A stretch of 64,000 nt of DNA from Acidobacteriota bacterium (GCA_003224905.1 QIAA01000043.1:1-64000); one strand, 5' to 3'; positions 10,101 through 18,862 are shown, counted from the first letter of the stretch. Made by a program: numbers and translations. The notes: a model not told the origin generated them from the letters alone.

Positions 10101-10738
10101 CCCTTGAAATAGAGCGTGTCGCGAGTCTTCGCGTCAGTACCGAAGTCGCTCGCCAACGTGATCACCTGGGGGCGAGTCAGCCGCGGTTTGAGGTTGTTCC
10201 ATATACCTTTCGCAGGCAGATCTTCGAAACTTTCAAAGGGCTGAGGTTTTTCGCCCACGCCGGGTAGGCTCTGAGCGCGTGTCCCTGCCGGAATGATTCC
10301 GTCAAAATCGTCATTAACGGTGAAAGCAAGATAAACGCTGGACGAAACACCCGGGCGCAGCTTGTAGCCGACCAGGCGCGCCAACTCTAGAATCGAACGG
10401 CGTTCCGTGGCGGTGCGCAGATAGCCTTCATTGGCAATCCGTTCCTCGTAGAAAGTAAGGACGTCGGCAACCGTCGCCCACGCATCGAGCAGAGCGATGG
10501 ATGGATCATTCAATTCACGCGTAGTCAGGCCTTTGAGGGGATAAGTACGCTGCAGCGATCCCTTGTCGCCCGGTGCAGGCACATCGAGGTAGAACGTCGA
10601 AACACGCGCCAACATGCTTTCGAGAAACGATGCATAGGTGCCGGCGCGATAGGAAAGTGCGGGAAGTCCGGGACGATTCGCCTCCGGTTCGGGGGTGACG
10701 ATCTCAAGGCCGGCGCAGCATCCGCAGGGTTGCTTCAT
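7187..10738 (-). CDS. eCIS baseplate assembly protein (Afp12-like, baseplate J family)
   Basis: 1183 residues, in the length range of the larger eCIS baseplate wedge protein. The N terminus has a Cys motif (PCGCCAG), then ALLDAWATVADVLTFYEERIANE, a signature of the putative baseplate assembly family. The C-terminal third has the baseplate_J-like region (APIGILSLDRLVSVPDYADF, then LVISAGVKIKP), in which neighbouring J proteins pack into the wedge. It overlaps the 991-aa J paralogue upstream by 4 bp and the gpI-like gene downstream by 4 bp. By homology it forms, with the smaller J protein, the heterodimeric wedges around the spike that link the hub to the sheath. Confidence 0.85.
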   Translation of the reverse strand: MKQPCGCCAGLEIVTPEPEANRPGLPALSYRAGTYASFLESMLARVSTFYLDVPAPGDKGSLQRTYPLKGLTTRELNDPSIALLDAWATVADVLTFYEERIANEGYLRTATERRSILELARLVGYKLRPGVSSSVYLAFTVNDDFDGIIPAGTRAQSLPGVGEKPQPFESFEDLPAKGIWNNLKPRLTRPQVITLASDFGTDAKTRDTLYFKGISTNLKTGDTLLLALGNGKDQQVLRTVESVDIQADYKRTEVILTEASLGMTGSISHTVSEALQPFVDDASNLFADSDLASDVATVLSTLIGNVSAAPSAQAAANMVAGIVPQIRDKHEVAARRKFTRLEPWLADLLDRLNGLVEILPGGEGPGPSPGPVSAIPPLLTASPIGNLFGIIDKLALRPSLQPANSFRLTRTVQEAFSPASDIAPRLLATFHPAAANTLYKAWSAIETPVSEVAAYGMRVKAGLFASNSSGLPQYPDNKLTGFAPPKIDPDWGSLVTEDDSGNQQLLAVALDIASENIKIGSWVTIDRPVLDDQGHAKGGRIVTHHHVTGIRTVSMATSYGFSGKSTQLTLNPAWLTELSDPEVRSATGSTDLLRGTIVYAGAEELELTEEPLDVDVEGDHIELAQLYDGLESGRWVIVSGPRTDIPNTTGVVGTELVMISSVIQGARDTLCVPFPANYIPFSEIYYTTDANADGDRLVVGKLQGDLSSQIVAARAGHQKYCDQVQLAPGTYVNAYVPTAEELRGKFTGFEGLLARIDTHQPYDDANLGAPQHDGIFAWRISTQPVHTILKLANKLAYTYDAEKVTIYANVVKATHGQTQGEVLGNGDASQGFQKFALHQLPLTYLPAPTPPGAESTLVVRVNELEWHEADNLFALGPSNREYITQTDDSHKTTITTGNGYHGLRVPSGTGNVKAVYRSGTGKAGNVEAQQISQLASQPLGVKSVINPLRASGGADHDTLDQARRNAPIGILSLDRLVSVPDYADFVRKFAGIGKASSRRVSDGRRILVHLTIAGKDDVPIDPNSDLYNALVQALAQAGDPHEPIQVDLCRLKVLVISAGVKIKPDYKWESVAANLRAALLGFYSFDRRDLGQSAFLSEAVSVMQAVDGVLYADVQRFDSVSESVTAQELATLAASLRLKSFVEAELAQVDPTATDPAKRIRPAELAILTPDIPDTLILTEITT

Positions 10739-13710
10739 CGTCCACCTCGCATGTCCAGAATGAGCACGCCGTTCTCTGGGTAGTTGGGATCGTTGTCCAG
10801 CCGCGCAATCTCGAATGCGCCCAGCAAGAGCGCGGAGTTGTGCGGAAGTTCTTCGCCCGGAAGGTCAACCGTGGGTTCGCTCGTCTCAAAGCGCTCCAAT
10901 TCGGTGACCATAGCGTTTTGTACGCCTGGAACCGCCTGCACCGTGGCCAGCAGCTGACTCACATAAACACCATCTCCAAAAGTGAGCTTGTCGGGATGGA
11001 AGAACCCGAGACTGCCGTTTGGCAATACGCGGTTGCTGAGCGCGTCGGCGACAGCCGATTCGACGTGGCCGCGAAGAAAATTCGACAGGACACAAACGGT
11101 GATGGCCAGCTTGAGGGGAATATACTCGGCCCGACTCACGAGCAGGTCGTGACCCATGCGTCGAAAGGGTTCCAGGTACATGGTGATTTCATCGATCAGT
11201 TCGTCGTCGGGAGTCTCCGTTTCCGCTGGATCGACGGCGACCAGCGCGGTATACCAGCTTCCCGTCCATTGCAAGGCGCCCTTGGCGCTCTGCAGGCGGG
11301 TGAAAGCGGCTGAACAAATCTCAGGGTCTCCCGCCTCGAGAGCTGCGCGGCTCTCCAGACGGCGTTCATTGTCTTTGGCAATTGAGGCGTAGTCGTCAGC
11401 GGTGATCGCGCGCTCAAGTTGGTTGCGGAAGGCGTAGGGAGCAAACAGCTTCACGTCGTCGATCGGTTCCGGATCCACGCCGCCACTCGCGGGAAACGGG
11501 TTAGTGGGCGTGAGATCCACTCCGTTCACTTTTTGGTCTCGGAAAACGGCGTAGGTGATGGTTTCGGCGCCCACATTGCCCGCCCTCCCGTTGCCGATCC
11601 GATAATCCGAGAGGAAGAGAGTGCCGGCATCAGGCTGGTATCCGCACACGCCGTCGCCAAAGCGCAGGTGCGCGCAGACGTCATTGTCGACCTCAGCCAC
11701 GAAGTTGAGATCGTCGGCGCCGCTTTCCAGCAAATCCAGTTTCGGCGTCCAGGTCTGGAAGAGGCCCTCAAGGTCATGGATGAGGGCAGTGCGAATTGAG
11801 GACGGCAGAGGCAGCGAGCCGTCCCAGCCCTTGATATGTTTCTGAGTTGCGGGACTGAGTTGCGCGAACAAAAATTCGCCGCTAGGTGTCGCCGGATGCT
11901 GAAGAGTCGTGGCCAGACCAGTAGGGTCCTCATGATCTTCAAAGGTGAACAGCGGTTGCACTTCGCATGGAGGCTTGGGATCCGGCATGGGATCAGCGCA
12001 CGCGGGAGCCGGAGGGATACTCGTCAGTGAAATCCACGGGAGCGCTTGCCGGGCATCCTGCCGGATAAGTTCCCGCGCCGAGCAAGGCTTGGGCAGGGGC
12101 ATACTAAAGGTCAAACGATTCTGAGTCAGAGTTGGCCGAAACAGGCCCGACGATATGGCGATCTCAGCGGGCTCGCAACATTTGGTGCACTTGGGAGTCG
12201 TTGAGTCTGTGGGAACGACGCCCAGTGTTTCTCTGCTATGCGAACCGTGATCGACAAGGATGACGTTCCCCAGAGCGATGCTGACGTTCTCCATGCAACC
12301 ACAGTCCGGAGGCGGTTGCTGCGATGAGATACACAATGGAAATGTAAGAGCATCTTCAGACGCCCATTCGATTTCGACGATCGGCGTTCCATCGGGCTGG
12401 CCATAGAGTGGGTCAATGCCCCGTGTGACCTTGGTCAGACGCACCGCCTGCCGGTGTGTGGGATCGGCGTCGGTATCCTTCCCGGTTTTTGGTCCGAGGA
12501 TTTCTTTGAAGATGAGAATGTCCCCCGGCTTGAGATGGCGCAGCCTTCGCAGCTTCTCTGGAGGCGCGTCGTTCGATGCCTGGGCGCGAACGGCAGATTG
12601 CCTGGAAGGAAGTACTTTTGCTGCAGGTGCTGTCGAAGGCGGTTTAGTCTGCGTTGGATCCGGCTGCTCCACACGAACCTCAGGAGTAGCATGCGGTTCC
12701 CAGCCGTCCAGGAGAGTTGCGGAAGTTGCGCCCGGTGCCAGGCAACATTCGCAGTCGCCCCAGGTGTAGAAGAAGATAGTGCTGTGGGCAGCGAATACCG
12801 AGATCTTTTCCCGACCGTTCCAGTACAGCGGCTCGAAGACTTCATAAGCCGATGCCGACACATTCACCAAATCGGTGCGCGACAACACATGCTCGGCGGG
12901 CGAGCCAGGAAAGCGCGTTATGAAGTACACCTGGGTTGGATCCAACTCTTGATCGGTCCCAGTCTGTAGAGTGAGCCACGCGCGCGCGTTGCATCCCTCA
13001 TGCATCGCGTAGTCAACCAGTCGGACGTGCCGCCGGACGGAGATGCGTTGCCGCGCGGTGCCGAGATAGGCTTCAGTCGCGACCGCATCCTGGTAGTAGC
13101 TCAGGTAGTCGCCTGCATAGGACAGTAATTCGACCAACGTGATGCCCAAATCGGGTTCGTGCCTTTCTCTCCAGTCCGGCATGACAAGCGCCATGCGATC
13201 CAGGATGAGCCGGCGAAAACTGCCGTAGTCCTTTGCGAGATAGTCGATATCAGGCTGCTGCCGCTTCGGGGTAGCGCAGGTGCAGGGCGCCTTGCAATCG
13301 AGGTCAGTTGGACAGCTTGCCTTGAATCGGAAACACACCTGCGAATAACGCGAGTCGAAACCATCCATTGATTCGCTCGGGTGGCCGTTCTGATTGGCGT
13401 TGACTACGCTGATGGTGTATTGCGAGAAGTCTCCGGGCTTGTTGACGTGCACTTCGAGATAGTCATCGAGCGTGGGATCCGGCTGGCGCATGGCGCGGAC
13501 CGAAGTAATTCGCACGTCGCGAATGCGGCGCCCGCCGGATAGAACGACATTCGACTTATCGATTTTCTGCGGCGCTTTCCCAAGGAAGAAGACGTTCAGA
13601 GTGGTCTGCGAATCATCCACTAGCTCGACGTAGTCCAAGCCGAAGAGGTTGGCGGCCCTTACTTCTTCCCGTCTTCGCTCTTCCAGACAGCTCAAGTTTG
13701 GCTTGTTCAT
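10735..13710 (-). CDS. eCIS baseplate assembly protein (Afp11-like, baseplate J family)
   Basis: 991 residues. The opening (CLEERRREEVRAANLFGLDY) and the segment DLGITLVELLSYAGDYLSYYQD are typical of the first putative baseplate assembly protein in eCIS loci. A J-type region lies in the C-terminal half (NGRAGNVGAETITYAVF, then LFAPYAFRNQLERAITADDYA). A Pro/Ala-rich linker sits near residues 350-380 and several Cys pairs occur at 134-148 and 320-325. It is the partner of the 1183-aa protein with which it overlaps by 4 bp. Wedge component by homology. Confidence 0.85.
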   Translation of the reverse strand: MNKPNLSCLEERRREEVRAANLFGLDYVELVDDSQTTLNVFFLGKAPQKIDKSNVVLSGGRRIRDVRITSVRAMRQPDPTLDDYLEVHVNKPGDFSQYTISVVNANQNGHPSESMDGFDSRYSQVCFRFKASCPTDLDCKAPCTCATPKRQQPDIDYLAKDYGSFRRLILDRMALVMPDWRERHEPDLGITLVELLSYAGDYLSYYQDAVATEAYLGTARQRISVRRHVRLVDYAMHEGCNARAWLTLQTGTDQELDPTQVYFITRFPGSPAEHVLSRTDLVNVSASAYEVFEPLYWNGREKISVFAAHSTIFFYTWGDCECCLAPGATSATLLDGWEPHATPEVRVEQPDPTQTKPPSTAPAAKVLPSRQSAVRAQASNDAPPEKLRRLRHLKPGDILIFKEILGPKTGKDTDADPTHRQAVRLTKVTRGIDPLYGQPDGTPIVEIEWASEDALTFPLCISSQQPPPDCGCMENVSIALGNVILVDHGSHSRETLGVVPTDSTTPKCTKCCEPAEIAISSGLFRPTLTQNRLTFSMPLPKPCSARELIRQDARQALPWISLTSIPPAPACADPMPDPKPPCEVQPLFTFEDHEDPTGLATTLQHPATPSGEFLFAQLSPATQKHIKGWDGSLPLPSSIRTALIHDLEGLFQTWTPKLDLLESGADDLNFVAEVDNDVCAHLRFGDGVCGYQPDAGTLFLSDYRIGNGRAGNVGAETITYAVFRDQKVNGVDLTPTNPFPASGGVDPEPIDDVKLFAPYAFRNQLERAITADDYASIAKDNERRLESRAALEAGDPEICSAAFTRLQSAKGALQWTGSWYTALVAVDPAETETPDDELIDEITMYLEPFRRMGHDLLVSRAEYIPLKLAITVCVLSNFLRGHVESAVADALSNRVLPNGSLGFFHPDKLTFGDGVYVSQLLATVQAVPGVQNAMVTELERFETSEPTVDLPGEELPHNSALLLGAFEIARLDNDPNYPENGVLILDMRGGR

Positions 13711-13737
13711 TGCCAGGTTCTCCGTGCAACCTGCGGC

Positions 13738-14103
13738 TCAGGCGCTGGGGGCACTTCGCACGAAATTCTCTGTGCGGATGTCTCCAGTCCGCTTCACGAC
13801 GTATTTCACAGTTACACCCAGGGTCGACTCCTGGACCGTCACCTCCATCGACTGCAGATCGATAAGGTCTCCGAGATAGCGCTGGAGCGCTGCTTGTGTG
13901 GTGTATTGCAACGCAGCCGCCAGCTCCGGGCGGTTGGGAGCAAAGACCATCTGCAACAAACCACTGCCAAAGTCCGGGCGATTGACGCGCTCACCGGGAG
14001 AAGTAAACAACAGTTGCTCGATCATGTCGCGAATGTGATCGTCATCATCCGTGCTTGCGGTGCGGCCGCGTCCGTCAAAGTGAAATGGAAAGTCAATGTT
14101 CAT
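13738..14103 (-). CDS. GPW/gp25-family baseplate protein (Afp9-like)
   Basis: 121 residues, the usual length for gp25-like proteins. It carries the family core: IRDMIEQLLFTSPGERVNRP, then DFGSGL, then an alternating beta C-terminus. The PGERVNRPDFG block corresponds to the conserved EPR-type motif that contacts the sheath initiator position in phage T4 and R-pyocins. Role: a baseplate wedge component linking the first sheath ring to the J-type wedges. It lies 27 bp upstream of the 991-aa wedge gene and 22 bp after the PAAR-like gene. Confidence 0.88.
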   Translation of the reverse strand: MNIDFPFHFDGRGRTASTDDDDHIRDMIEQLLFTSPGERVNRPDFGSGLLQMVFAPNRPELAAALQYTTQAALQRYLGDLIDLQSMEVTVQESTLGVTVKYVVKRTGDIRTENFVRSAPSA

Positions 14104-14125
14104 TGCGTTTCCTCAAATTGCTCTC

Positions 14126-14449
14126 CTAGGTCGCAGTTGCTCGCGTTTGTGTGACCGTGATCATCAAGGGCGTTCCACTGGGCGCGCACAGGGCCTGGCT
14201 GTCGAGCAGCACCAGTGGTTGACCGTTGGAAGTTACACGCGTCGCCCCCGTAACCCACTGCGCGGTGACGCATGGCCCATTTGCTCCGGGCGGAGGAGGA
14301 AGGGTGCAGCCGGCGACTGCGTACGGACCCGCAATGGTCACAGTCGGCTGCCCCCCCACTGTCACCCGCGTATTCGGCACAGTCGGCTGTGCTTGCCCGG
14401 CATGCGAACACAGCACCGTGGCCCCGACGTGGACGATAAATCCCGGCAT
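14126..14449 (-). CDS. PAAR-like spike tip protein (DUF4280-like)
   Basis: 107 residues. The short Gly/Val/Thr-rich beta repeats (FIVHVGATVLCSHAG, then TRVTVGGQPTVTIAG, then GQPLVLLDSQALC) and paired Cys residues match the small PAAR-like proteins that sharpen the spike of contractile injection systems and bind a metal at the tip. It sits directly after the gpV spike gene, as expected. Cargo could attach here, but no C-terminal effector extension is present. Confidence 0.8.
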   Translation of the reverse strand: MPGFIVHVGATVLCSHAGQAQPTVPNTRVTVGGQPTVTIAGPYAVAGCTLPPPPGANGPCVTAQWVTGATRVTSNGQPLVLLDSQALCAPSGTPLMITVTQTRATAT

Positions 14450-14470
14450 TTTCCCTCCTTTACTTGTGCC

Positions 14471-14986
14471 TTAAACAATGACCAGCGCGCCGTTGTTGAT
14501 GGTGACGGTCGGACCGGTCATCACGATGCTGGCGCCCTTGCCGTTCGAAATGTAAATTCCCGTGTCGTTGACGATGATGGTTGCGCCGGTCGTGCTTTTC
14601 AGCATGATGCCGCCGGTCGGACCGGCCAGGTCACTGAGGACGATCGCGTTTTGCAGCATCGTCTGAATCACAAAGTTGGGATCACCCGGAACGCCCGCCA
14701 TCGCGAGTGGCGGCACTTCGGCGGTCTGGCCCCACCAGCCTCCGCTGTACACCGGACGGTCGGGGTCGCCGCCCTCAAACTGGACCCACACACCCGCGCC
14801 GACTTGCGGAACCAGAAATGTACCCATGCTCTTTCCCGCCACCGGAAAGCAGGGGGTGATCCAGGTACTTGGAGTGAGACCGCCCGCATCGGGAACGGTC
14901 GCCTGAATCCGTCCGATCTGCTGCGGATCCAGATTGCTCAAAACGGTGCCGCGGTAGATGCCGTAATACTTGGGACCTGATTTCAT
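14471..14986 (-). CDS. Baseplate assembly protein V / gp5-like central spike
   Basis: 171 residues. The N-terminal part (KYYGIYRGTVLSNLDPQQIG, then GVWVQFEGGDPDRPVYSGGW) is the gp5/VgrG OB-fold with the conserved GDPDRPV block. The C-terminal 50 residues are short beta repeats (ATIIVNDTGIYISNGKGASI) that would form the trimeric beta-helix needle. Unlike T6SS VgrG, the gp27-like part is a separate upstream gene, overlapping here by 4 bp. The product is the membrane-piercing spike that receives the PAAR-like tip encoded next. Confidence 0.88.
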   Translation of the reverse strand: MKSGPKYYGIYRGTVLSNLDPQQIGRIQATVPDAGGLTPSTWITPCFPVAGKSMGTFLVPQVGAGVWVQFEGGDPDRPVYSGGWWGQTAEVPPLAMAGVPGDPNFVIQTMLQNAIVLSDLAGPTGGIMLKSTTGATIIVNDTGIYISNGKGASIVMTGPTVTINNGALVIV

Positions 14987-16110
14987 ATACCCACCGTGGT
15001 GACCGCAGATCCCACGCCCCCTCTTGCCAAGGTAAAGCTCTGTTTGTATTCGCCCCGTTTGATATTGTGAGTGACACTCTTCACGTAGTACTGGCCGTCG
15101 TAGTACTCACCGGCGCCGCGGACTTCCGCCAGTTGCCGGGCTTTGAAGACGCGGCCGTAGCGAAGCACGTCGAGTTGGCCGCTGCCGCTGATGACGTCGG
15201 CCGTAGCGAACATTTTTCCCACTGCTGCCAGGGCGGCTTCCTGGGGATCGTCGCTGGCGGACGGAGTAATTTGTTGCACCTTCAGGATCGGCGGAGACTG
15301 CGCCGACAACCGCGGCTTCAGGATGTCAATGTTCGGTATGGGAATCGGAATTGGAAACTTGGAATTCTTCTCGATGATGGTCACGACGTATTGCGTGGCC
15401 AGCGTGCCATCGTAGGAGAAAGTCAGCGAGTCGACATTTGTGGTGGCATCGAAGTCGATGCTGAGCGCAGGCTGTGCGCCGCCAAACATCCGGGCGAGGT
15501 CAGGCCCCCAATATGCCAGACTCATGCCAGGCTGCGGACCGGGGTCAAGATAGAAAATTGCCCCCACCTCCTGTGCCAGGCTCGTTATGTAGGCGTAGTC
15601 AGTTCCCTGCTGTTTGGGATACTTATCCAGTGGGTTCGAGATCAGGCTGAGTAATGTCGGAATAGCGGCAGGAATCACACCGAGAACCACGTATTTCGCC
15701 AGAATGGCTTCGACAATGAGTGCCAGCGGAAGCGCGGGATAGGGGATGCCGGTGAGATCTACGAAATCCATCAGAGCGGTAAGATCGAGCCCGGTAATGG
15801 TTAGCGTAGATTTGCCGGAGGCGTTCGAGGGCGCGACGTCCTGTTTGGTGATGATGCCGTCCATCAGGACCTCGCTGGCGCCGTTGACGGTAACTGCGAT
15901 AATCACGCGCGTTCGCGGATCAAAGAAGCCGGAGACCAACATCCGTTGAAGGGGAGACTGCTTGCCAAGAGTGAACTTGAGCTGGAATCCGCCTTGACTT
16001 CCAAGGGCGGAATTCACTTGAACTTCAATCAAGGCATCGATCACGGGCTGGGGCACCGGACTCGCGGTAAAGGGGCCCATCATCAACGTCAGATAAAAAC
16101 CGCGATTCAT
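14983..16110 (-). CDS. Phage late control D / gp27-like baseplate hub protein
   Basis: 375 residues, similar to the gpD/gp27 hub that joins the inner tube to the spike. Visible family features are an N-terminal tube-like beta layer (FQLKFTLGKQSPLQRM, then VSGFFDPRTRVIIAVTVNG), the block LTITGLDLTALMDF, and a C-terminal GAGEYYDGQYYVKSVTHNI that is typical of late control D proteins. With the adjacent gpV gene it makes up the equivalent of Afp8/VgrG split into two polypeptides. Four-bp overlaps on both sides indicate coupled translation. Confidence 0.87.
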   Translation of the reverse strand: MNRGFYLTLMMGPFTASPVPQPVIDALIEVQVNSALGSQGGFQLKFTLGKQSPLQRMLVSGFFDPRTRVIIAVTVNGASEVLMDGIITKQDVAPSNASGKSTLTITGLDLTALMDFVDLTGIPYPALPLALIVEAILAKYVVLGVIPAAIPTLLSLISNPLDKYPKQQGTDYAYITSLAQEVGAIFYLDPGPQPGMSLAYWGPDLARMFGGAQPALSIDFDATTNVDSLTFSYDGTLATQYVVTIIEKNSKFPIPIPIPNIDILKPRLSAQSPPILKVQQITPSASDDPQEAALAAVGKMFATADVISGSGQLDVLRYGRVFKARQLAEVRGAGEYYDGQYYVKSVTHNIKRGEYKQSFTLARGGVGSAVTTVGI

Positions 16111-16481
16111 AGTGCGGCTCCGGCAATTCCTTCGGGCAGCGTAATCCTGAGGATCCGTCCGACTGTTTGCAGCAAATCCTCGGGCCTCATGGCGCGGTTA
16201 GCATCTGCAATCCGCCAGAACAACTCGGGGTCACCCAGGTATTTGGCGGCAATATTGTCGAGGCGCTCACCTTGTGTAACGCTGTGTTCGTGGAGTAGCT
16301 GAAAGCGTTCGGGCGGAGGCAGGAAGCGGCGCTTCAAGAAGATAACGCTTGTGCCGTCGGGCTTGGTTAGCGTTCCCGTGTCGAGCCCGTAGTAGCGGCT
16401 GGTCGCGGTGAACAAATTTTTCTGCAGCGACGTCTGCGCCAGCATTGCCTGGACTGGGTCATTAGATACGCCGTTGCTCAT
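16107..16481 (-). CDS. Small LysM-domain baseplate/tail protein
   Basis: 124 residues. The C-terminal half is a LysM-like module (EHSVTQGERLDNIAAKYLGD, then FWRIADANRAMRPEDL, then GRILRITLP). In phage P2 and eCIS loci a LysM protein sits next to the hub and links tube and baseplate rather than degrading peptidoglycan. In other eCIS this domain is often fused to the Afp7-like protein; here it is a separate gene overlapping the Afp7-like gene by 4 bp. Confidence 0.85.
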   Translation of the reverse strand: MSNGVSNDPVQAMLAQTSLQKNLFTATSRYYGLDTGTLTKPDGTSVIFLKRRFLPPPERFQLLHEHSVTQGERLDNIAAKYLGDPELFWRIADANRAMRPEDLLQTVGRILRITLPEGIAGAAL

Positions 16482-17140
16482 GGGATGCCTCGAATTCCGA
16501 GCGTCGCAAAAGTGCCGCCCTGATACAGCTTGGCCAGAGTTTCCTTTTGCTGCTGGTACACCAAGTAAAGGCTGCCGCCCTTGTCGTTAAACATCAGGTC
16601 GTCGATGCTCAAGACTCTCATTCCCAGACTGACCTTGGCACGGATGGGATTCAGCGTAGGGTCGAACGCTTCTTCAGTTATGCTGAAGTCGGTCAAACGA
16701 ATGGGCACAATGCGATTGGCGCTCCACACGAAGAGCGTGAAGGGCGCCAGCACTGGCATGATTTCGAGCGTCCCCGCCTGCGAGAGATTGAAGTTGTTCT
16801 GCAGCCTGGTGCTGGAGGGATAGACGATGATTTCCAACGCAGCCAGTTGCGGAAAAATCCCGTTCTGTACGGTATTCGAGTTCTGGTCCGGAAGTTCAAG
16901 CTGGTCGGTGGCGTCGATCTCGGCATCGAGCTTGAACGTCTCGACCGGCGGTCCGGTGAGCCGCAGGGCCTCGGAGCGGTCGCCACCCTCTTCGGCGCCC
17001 TTGATCTTCAGCGTACGCGACAGCGTGTCGGGGTTGTATTGCAGAACGATGATGCCATTCGGCAACACGGTAAATGTGTCCGGATCAAGCAGCACGATGC
17101 CGCCCTTGAGAATGCGCGGTGATCCGGGAAAAGTGGTCAT
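16478..17140 (-). CDS. Afp7/Pvc7-like CIS tube-type hub adaptor
   Basis: 220 residues. The motif LQYNPDTLSRTLKIKG near residues 33-48, followed by LRLTGPPVETFKLDAEIDAT, is characteristic of the N-terminal contractile-injection-system tube domain found in Afp7/Pvc7. These proteins adapt the hub to the first tube ring. It has no LysM of its own; the LysM is the next gene. A 68-bp gap separates it from the upstream DUF4157 gene, the largest gap in this half of the operon, so a new ribosome site or internal promoter could lie there. Confidence 0.85.
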   Translation of the reverse strand: MTTFPGSPRILKGGIVLLDPDTFTVLPNGIIVLQYNPDTLSRTLKIKGAEEGGDRSEALRLTGPPVETFKLDAEIDATDQLELPDQNSNTVQNGIFPQLAALEIIVYPSSTRLQNNFNLSQAGTLEIMPVLAPFTLFVWSANRIVPIRLTDFSITEEAFDPTLNPIRAKVSLGMRVLSIDDLMFNDKGGSLYLVYQQQKETLAKLYQGGTFATLGIRGIP

Positions 17141-17208
17141 ACGTTCAGTCGTGCTCGTCTTTCTTTATTTGCGCGTCCCTTCCATTTGGTCTCTGGCATC
17201 TGATCCTT

Positions 17209-18855
17209 CTACGGCAAAGGCAGTGGCCGGAACTGCGGCGGCTGTAACGGTGGCGGCGTATAGACAAACGGTGCCTTTGGAACACTGGTAGTGAAAGCCG
17301 CCAAACTAAACTGTCGGCGAACTTGGCCCTGGAAGAACCCTTCGAGTATCTCTGAGAGAAGCCTCAATACGTCTCTGTCCAGCGAGGTAAGGCTTGCGCG
17401 ATCTGAAGGCAAGAATGCTCGACTGAAATCAAACAGATACCGATCTACCATTGCGCTGTTTACCTCGGTGTTCTCCCCAGTGCCGATGATGACTGACGGC
17501 CCTCCACTTGCTCGCGCTTGTTGAACGCTCAGCGCCAGCCTGAAGACCTCGGTTTCAGCACGAACCTGGATTTCCTCCATTAGCCAAGGGGCTGTTCTGT
17601 CCAACATGGCCCCTGTGATGGTCTGACCCGATGGGCGCCTGGCATTTACGCTCTGGGCGAGCTGATCCAAGGCATTGCGAATGCTCGTGATTTGAGTCCC
17701 GAATCGCGAAAGCTCGAGGGCCCGTGCAGCGGGGGAGTGAGCGCCTTGCGTTTGAGCACCGCCTGGGCGATTGATGAGCCAGCTCATTAGGTGCATGGAC
17801 TCGTGGTACATGGTTAAGGCCAACTCTTCGGCGCTGGAATTCTTTTGAACGCGTATGTAGATCACTCCCACGGTCTGCCCAGTGTGTTCGAATCGGCCGG
17901 CGTCCTTTGGACTAGCTTGATCGTCCAGAATCAAATGGAGATTCAAGACTTGTGCAGGTGTGCCCGGCAATGGATATTGAACTACTCCGCCACCGTGATC
18001 GATACCCCCTGAATCCCGCCAAGTCACTTGGGCTAACATTGCCTGCAGGATGGGAACTATTGCGCCGGCCATCGTCTGCCCGCCAACAAATCTCCCGCTC
18101 AACAAATTGATAGCCTGAGAAAGCATCCGCGAGTACGCCGCCTGATTCACTGAAAAGGTGGGCGCCGTCTGAGTGGTGGGCGAAGTAGTTTGAGTTTGAG
18201 TTTGAGTTTGAGTTTGGGTTTGAGTTTGGGTCGGGGTTTGAGTTTGGACCTGCGGTTGACGCTGAACTCGTGGTGCGAGGACCGGCAAAGGGGCCGCCAT
18301 AGGCCGCGAGGTTAGGGCATCAGTGGCGTTCTGTTTTGCTAACTGCTCGCCGTGATCGTGGATTCCTCCAAGTTCAAGGCCGCCTTGAGGCAACTCGGCC
18401 TTCTGCTGGATGACATGAGTCAATTCGTGAGCCAAGAGTCGCTTACCTGATTCTGTACTTGGCTTGTATTGCTCGCTTTCAAATACGATCTTATTTCCCA
18501 CCGTGTACGCCAGGGCATTGACCGCCCCAGCGGAGTCTGCTGCTCTTGCGTCTGTGTGCACGCGCACGTTGCTGAAGTCGCGTCCGAAGCGGGTTTCGAA
18601 GAATCCACGCGTTTGCGGATCCAGCGGCTGTCCCGCTGAGCGCAGCACTTCCTGCACAAGGGGGGGAACGCTGGTCGGCGCAGGCAATGCGTCGGAATGA
18701 CGTTGCAGGCTCATCTCTTTCCTCCTGCAGTCCTCACACTCGCCACCGGCGATCGTGTGCTGTCCGCAGGCACATTTGCGCTGCAGCGTGAAGGGTGCCG
18801 TGCTCGGCGTCGTGCCGCGCGAGGTTCGCGACGATGATTGATAAGTTTTGCTCAT
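17209..18855 (-). CDS. DUF4157 eCIS cargo candidate with second HExxH (HESMH) domain
   Basis: 548 residues from the ATG at 18855, chosen for its AGAGAG ribosome site and because it avoids overlap with the Lgt-like gene. Residues 25-52 carry a Cys4 knuckle flanked by LQR repeats (C28, C30, C40, C43). Residues 65-150 form DUF4157, with HELTH at 143-147; this domain marks proteins loaded into eCIS particles. A Gln-Thr repeat (204-223) links to a C-terminal domain of about 320 residues that has a second zinc-protease motif, HESMH at 351-355, with acidic residues at 427-434 as possible third ligands. That domain is a candidate toxin. I do not recognise its family. The C-terminus is Pro-rich. Confidence 0.8.
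   Translation of the reverse strand: MSKTYQSSSRTSRGTTPSTAPFTLQRKCACGQHTIAGGECEDCRRKEMSLQRHSDALPAPTSVPPLVQEVLRSAGQPLDPQTRGFFETRFGRDFSNVRVHTDARAADSAGAVNALAYTVGNKIVFESEQYKPSTESGKRLLAHELTHVIQQKAELPQGGLELGGIHDHGEQLAKQNATDALTSRPMAAPLPVLAPRVQRQPQVQTQTPTQTQTQTQTQTQTQTTSPTTQTAPTFSVNQAAYSRMLSQAINLLSGRFVGGQTMAGAIVPILQAMLAQVTWRDSGGIDHGGGVVQYPLPGTPAQVLNLHLILDDQASPKDAGRFEHTGQTVGVIYIRVQKNSSAEELALTMYHESMHLMSWLINRPGGAQTQGAHSPAARALELSRFGTQITSIRNALDQLAQSVNARRPSGQTITGAMLDRTAPWLMEEIQVRAETEVFRLALSVQQARASGGPSVIIGTGENTEVNSAMVDRYLFDFSRAFLPSDRASLTSLDRDVLRLLSEILEGFFQGQVRRQFSLAAFTTSVPKAPFVYTPPPLQPPQFRPLPLP
18187..18246 (-). repeat. Hexanucleotide tandem repeat encoding a Gln-Thr linker
   Basis: About ten near-identical 6-bp units (GTTTGA on the plus strand, with a few G substitutions) encode alternating Gln-Thr, with one Pro-Thr, between the DUF4157 and HESMH domains. 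The unit length keeps the frame, so slippage would only alter linker length. Confidence 0.9.
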
Positions 18856-18862
18856 CTCTCTA

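Noticed and set aside
14096..14980. 294-codon open frame on the plus strand
   Set aside because: It covers the complements of three well-supported eCIS genes (PAAR-like tip, gpV, and the start of gp25) and has no protein-like motif.
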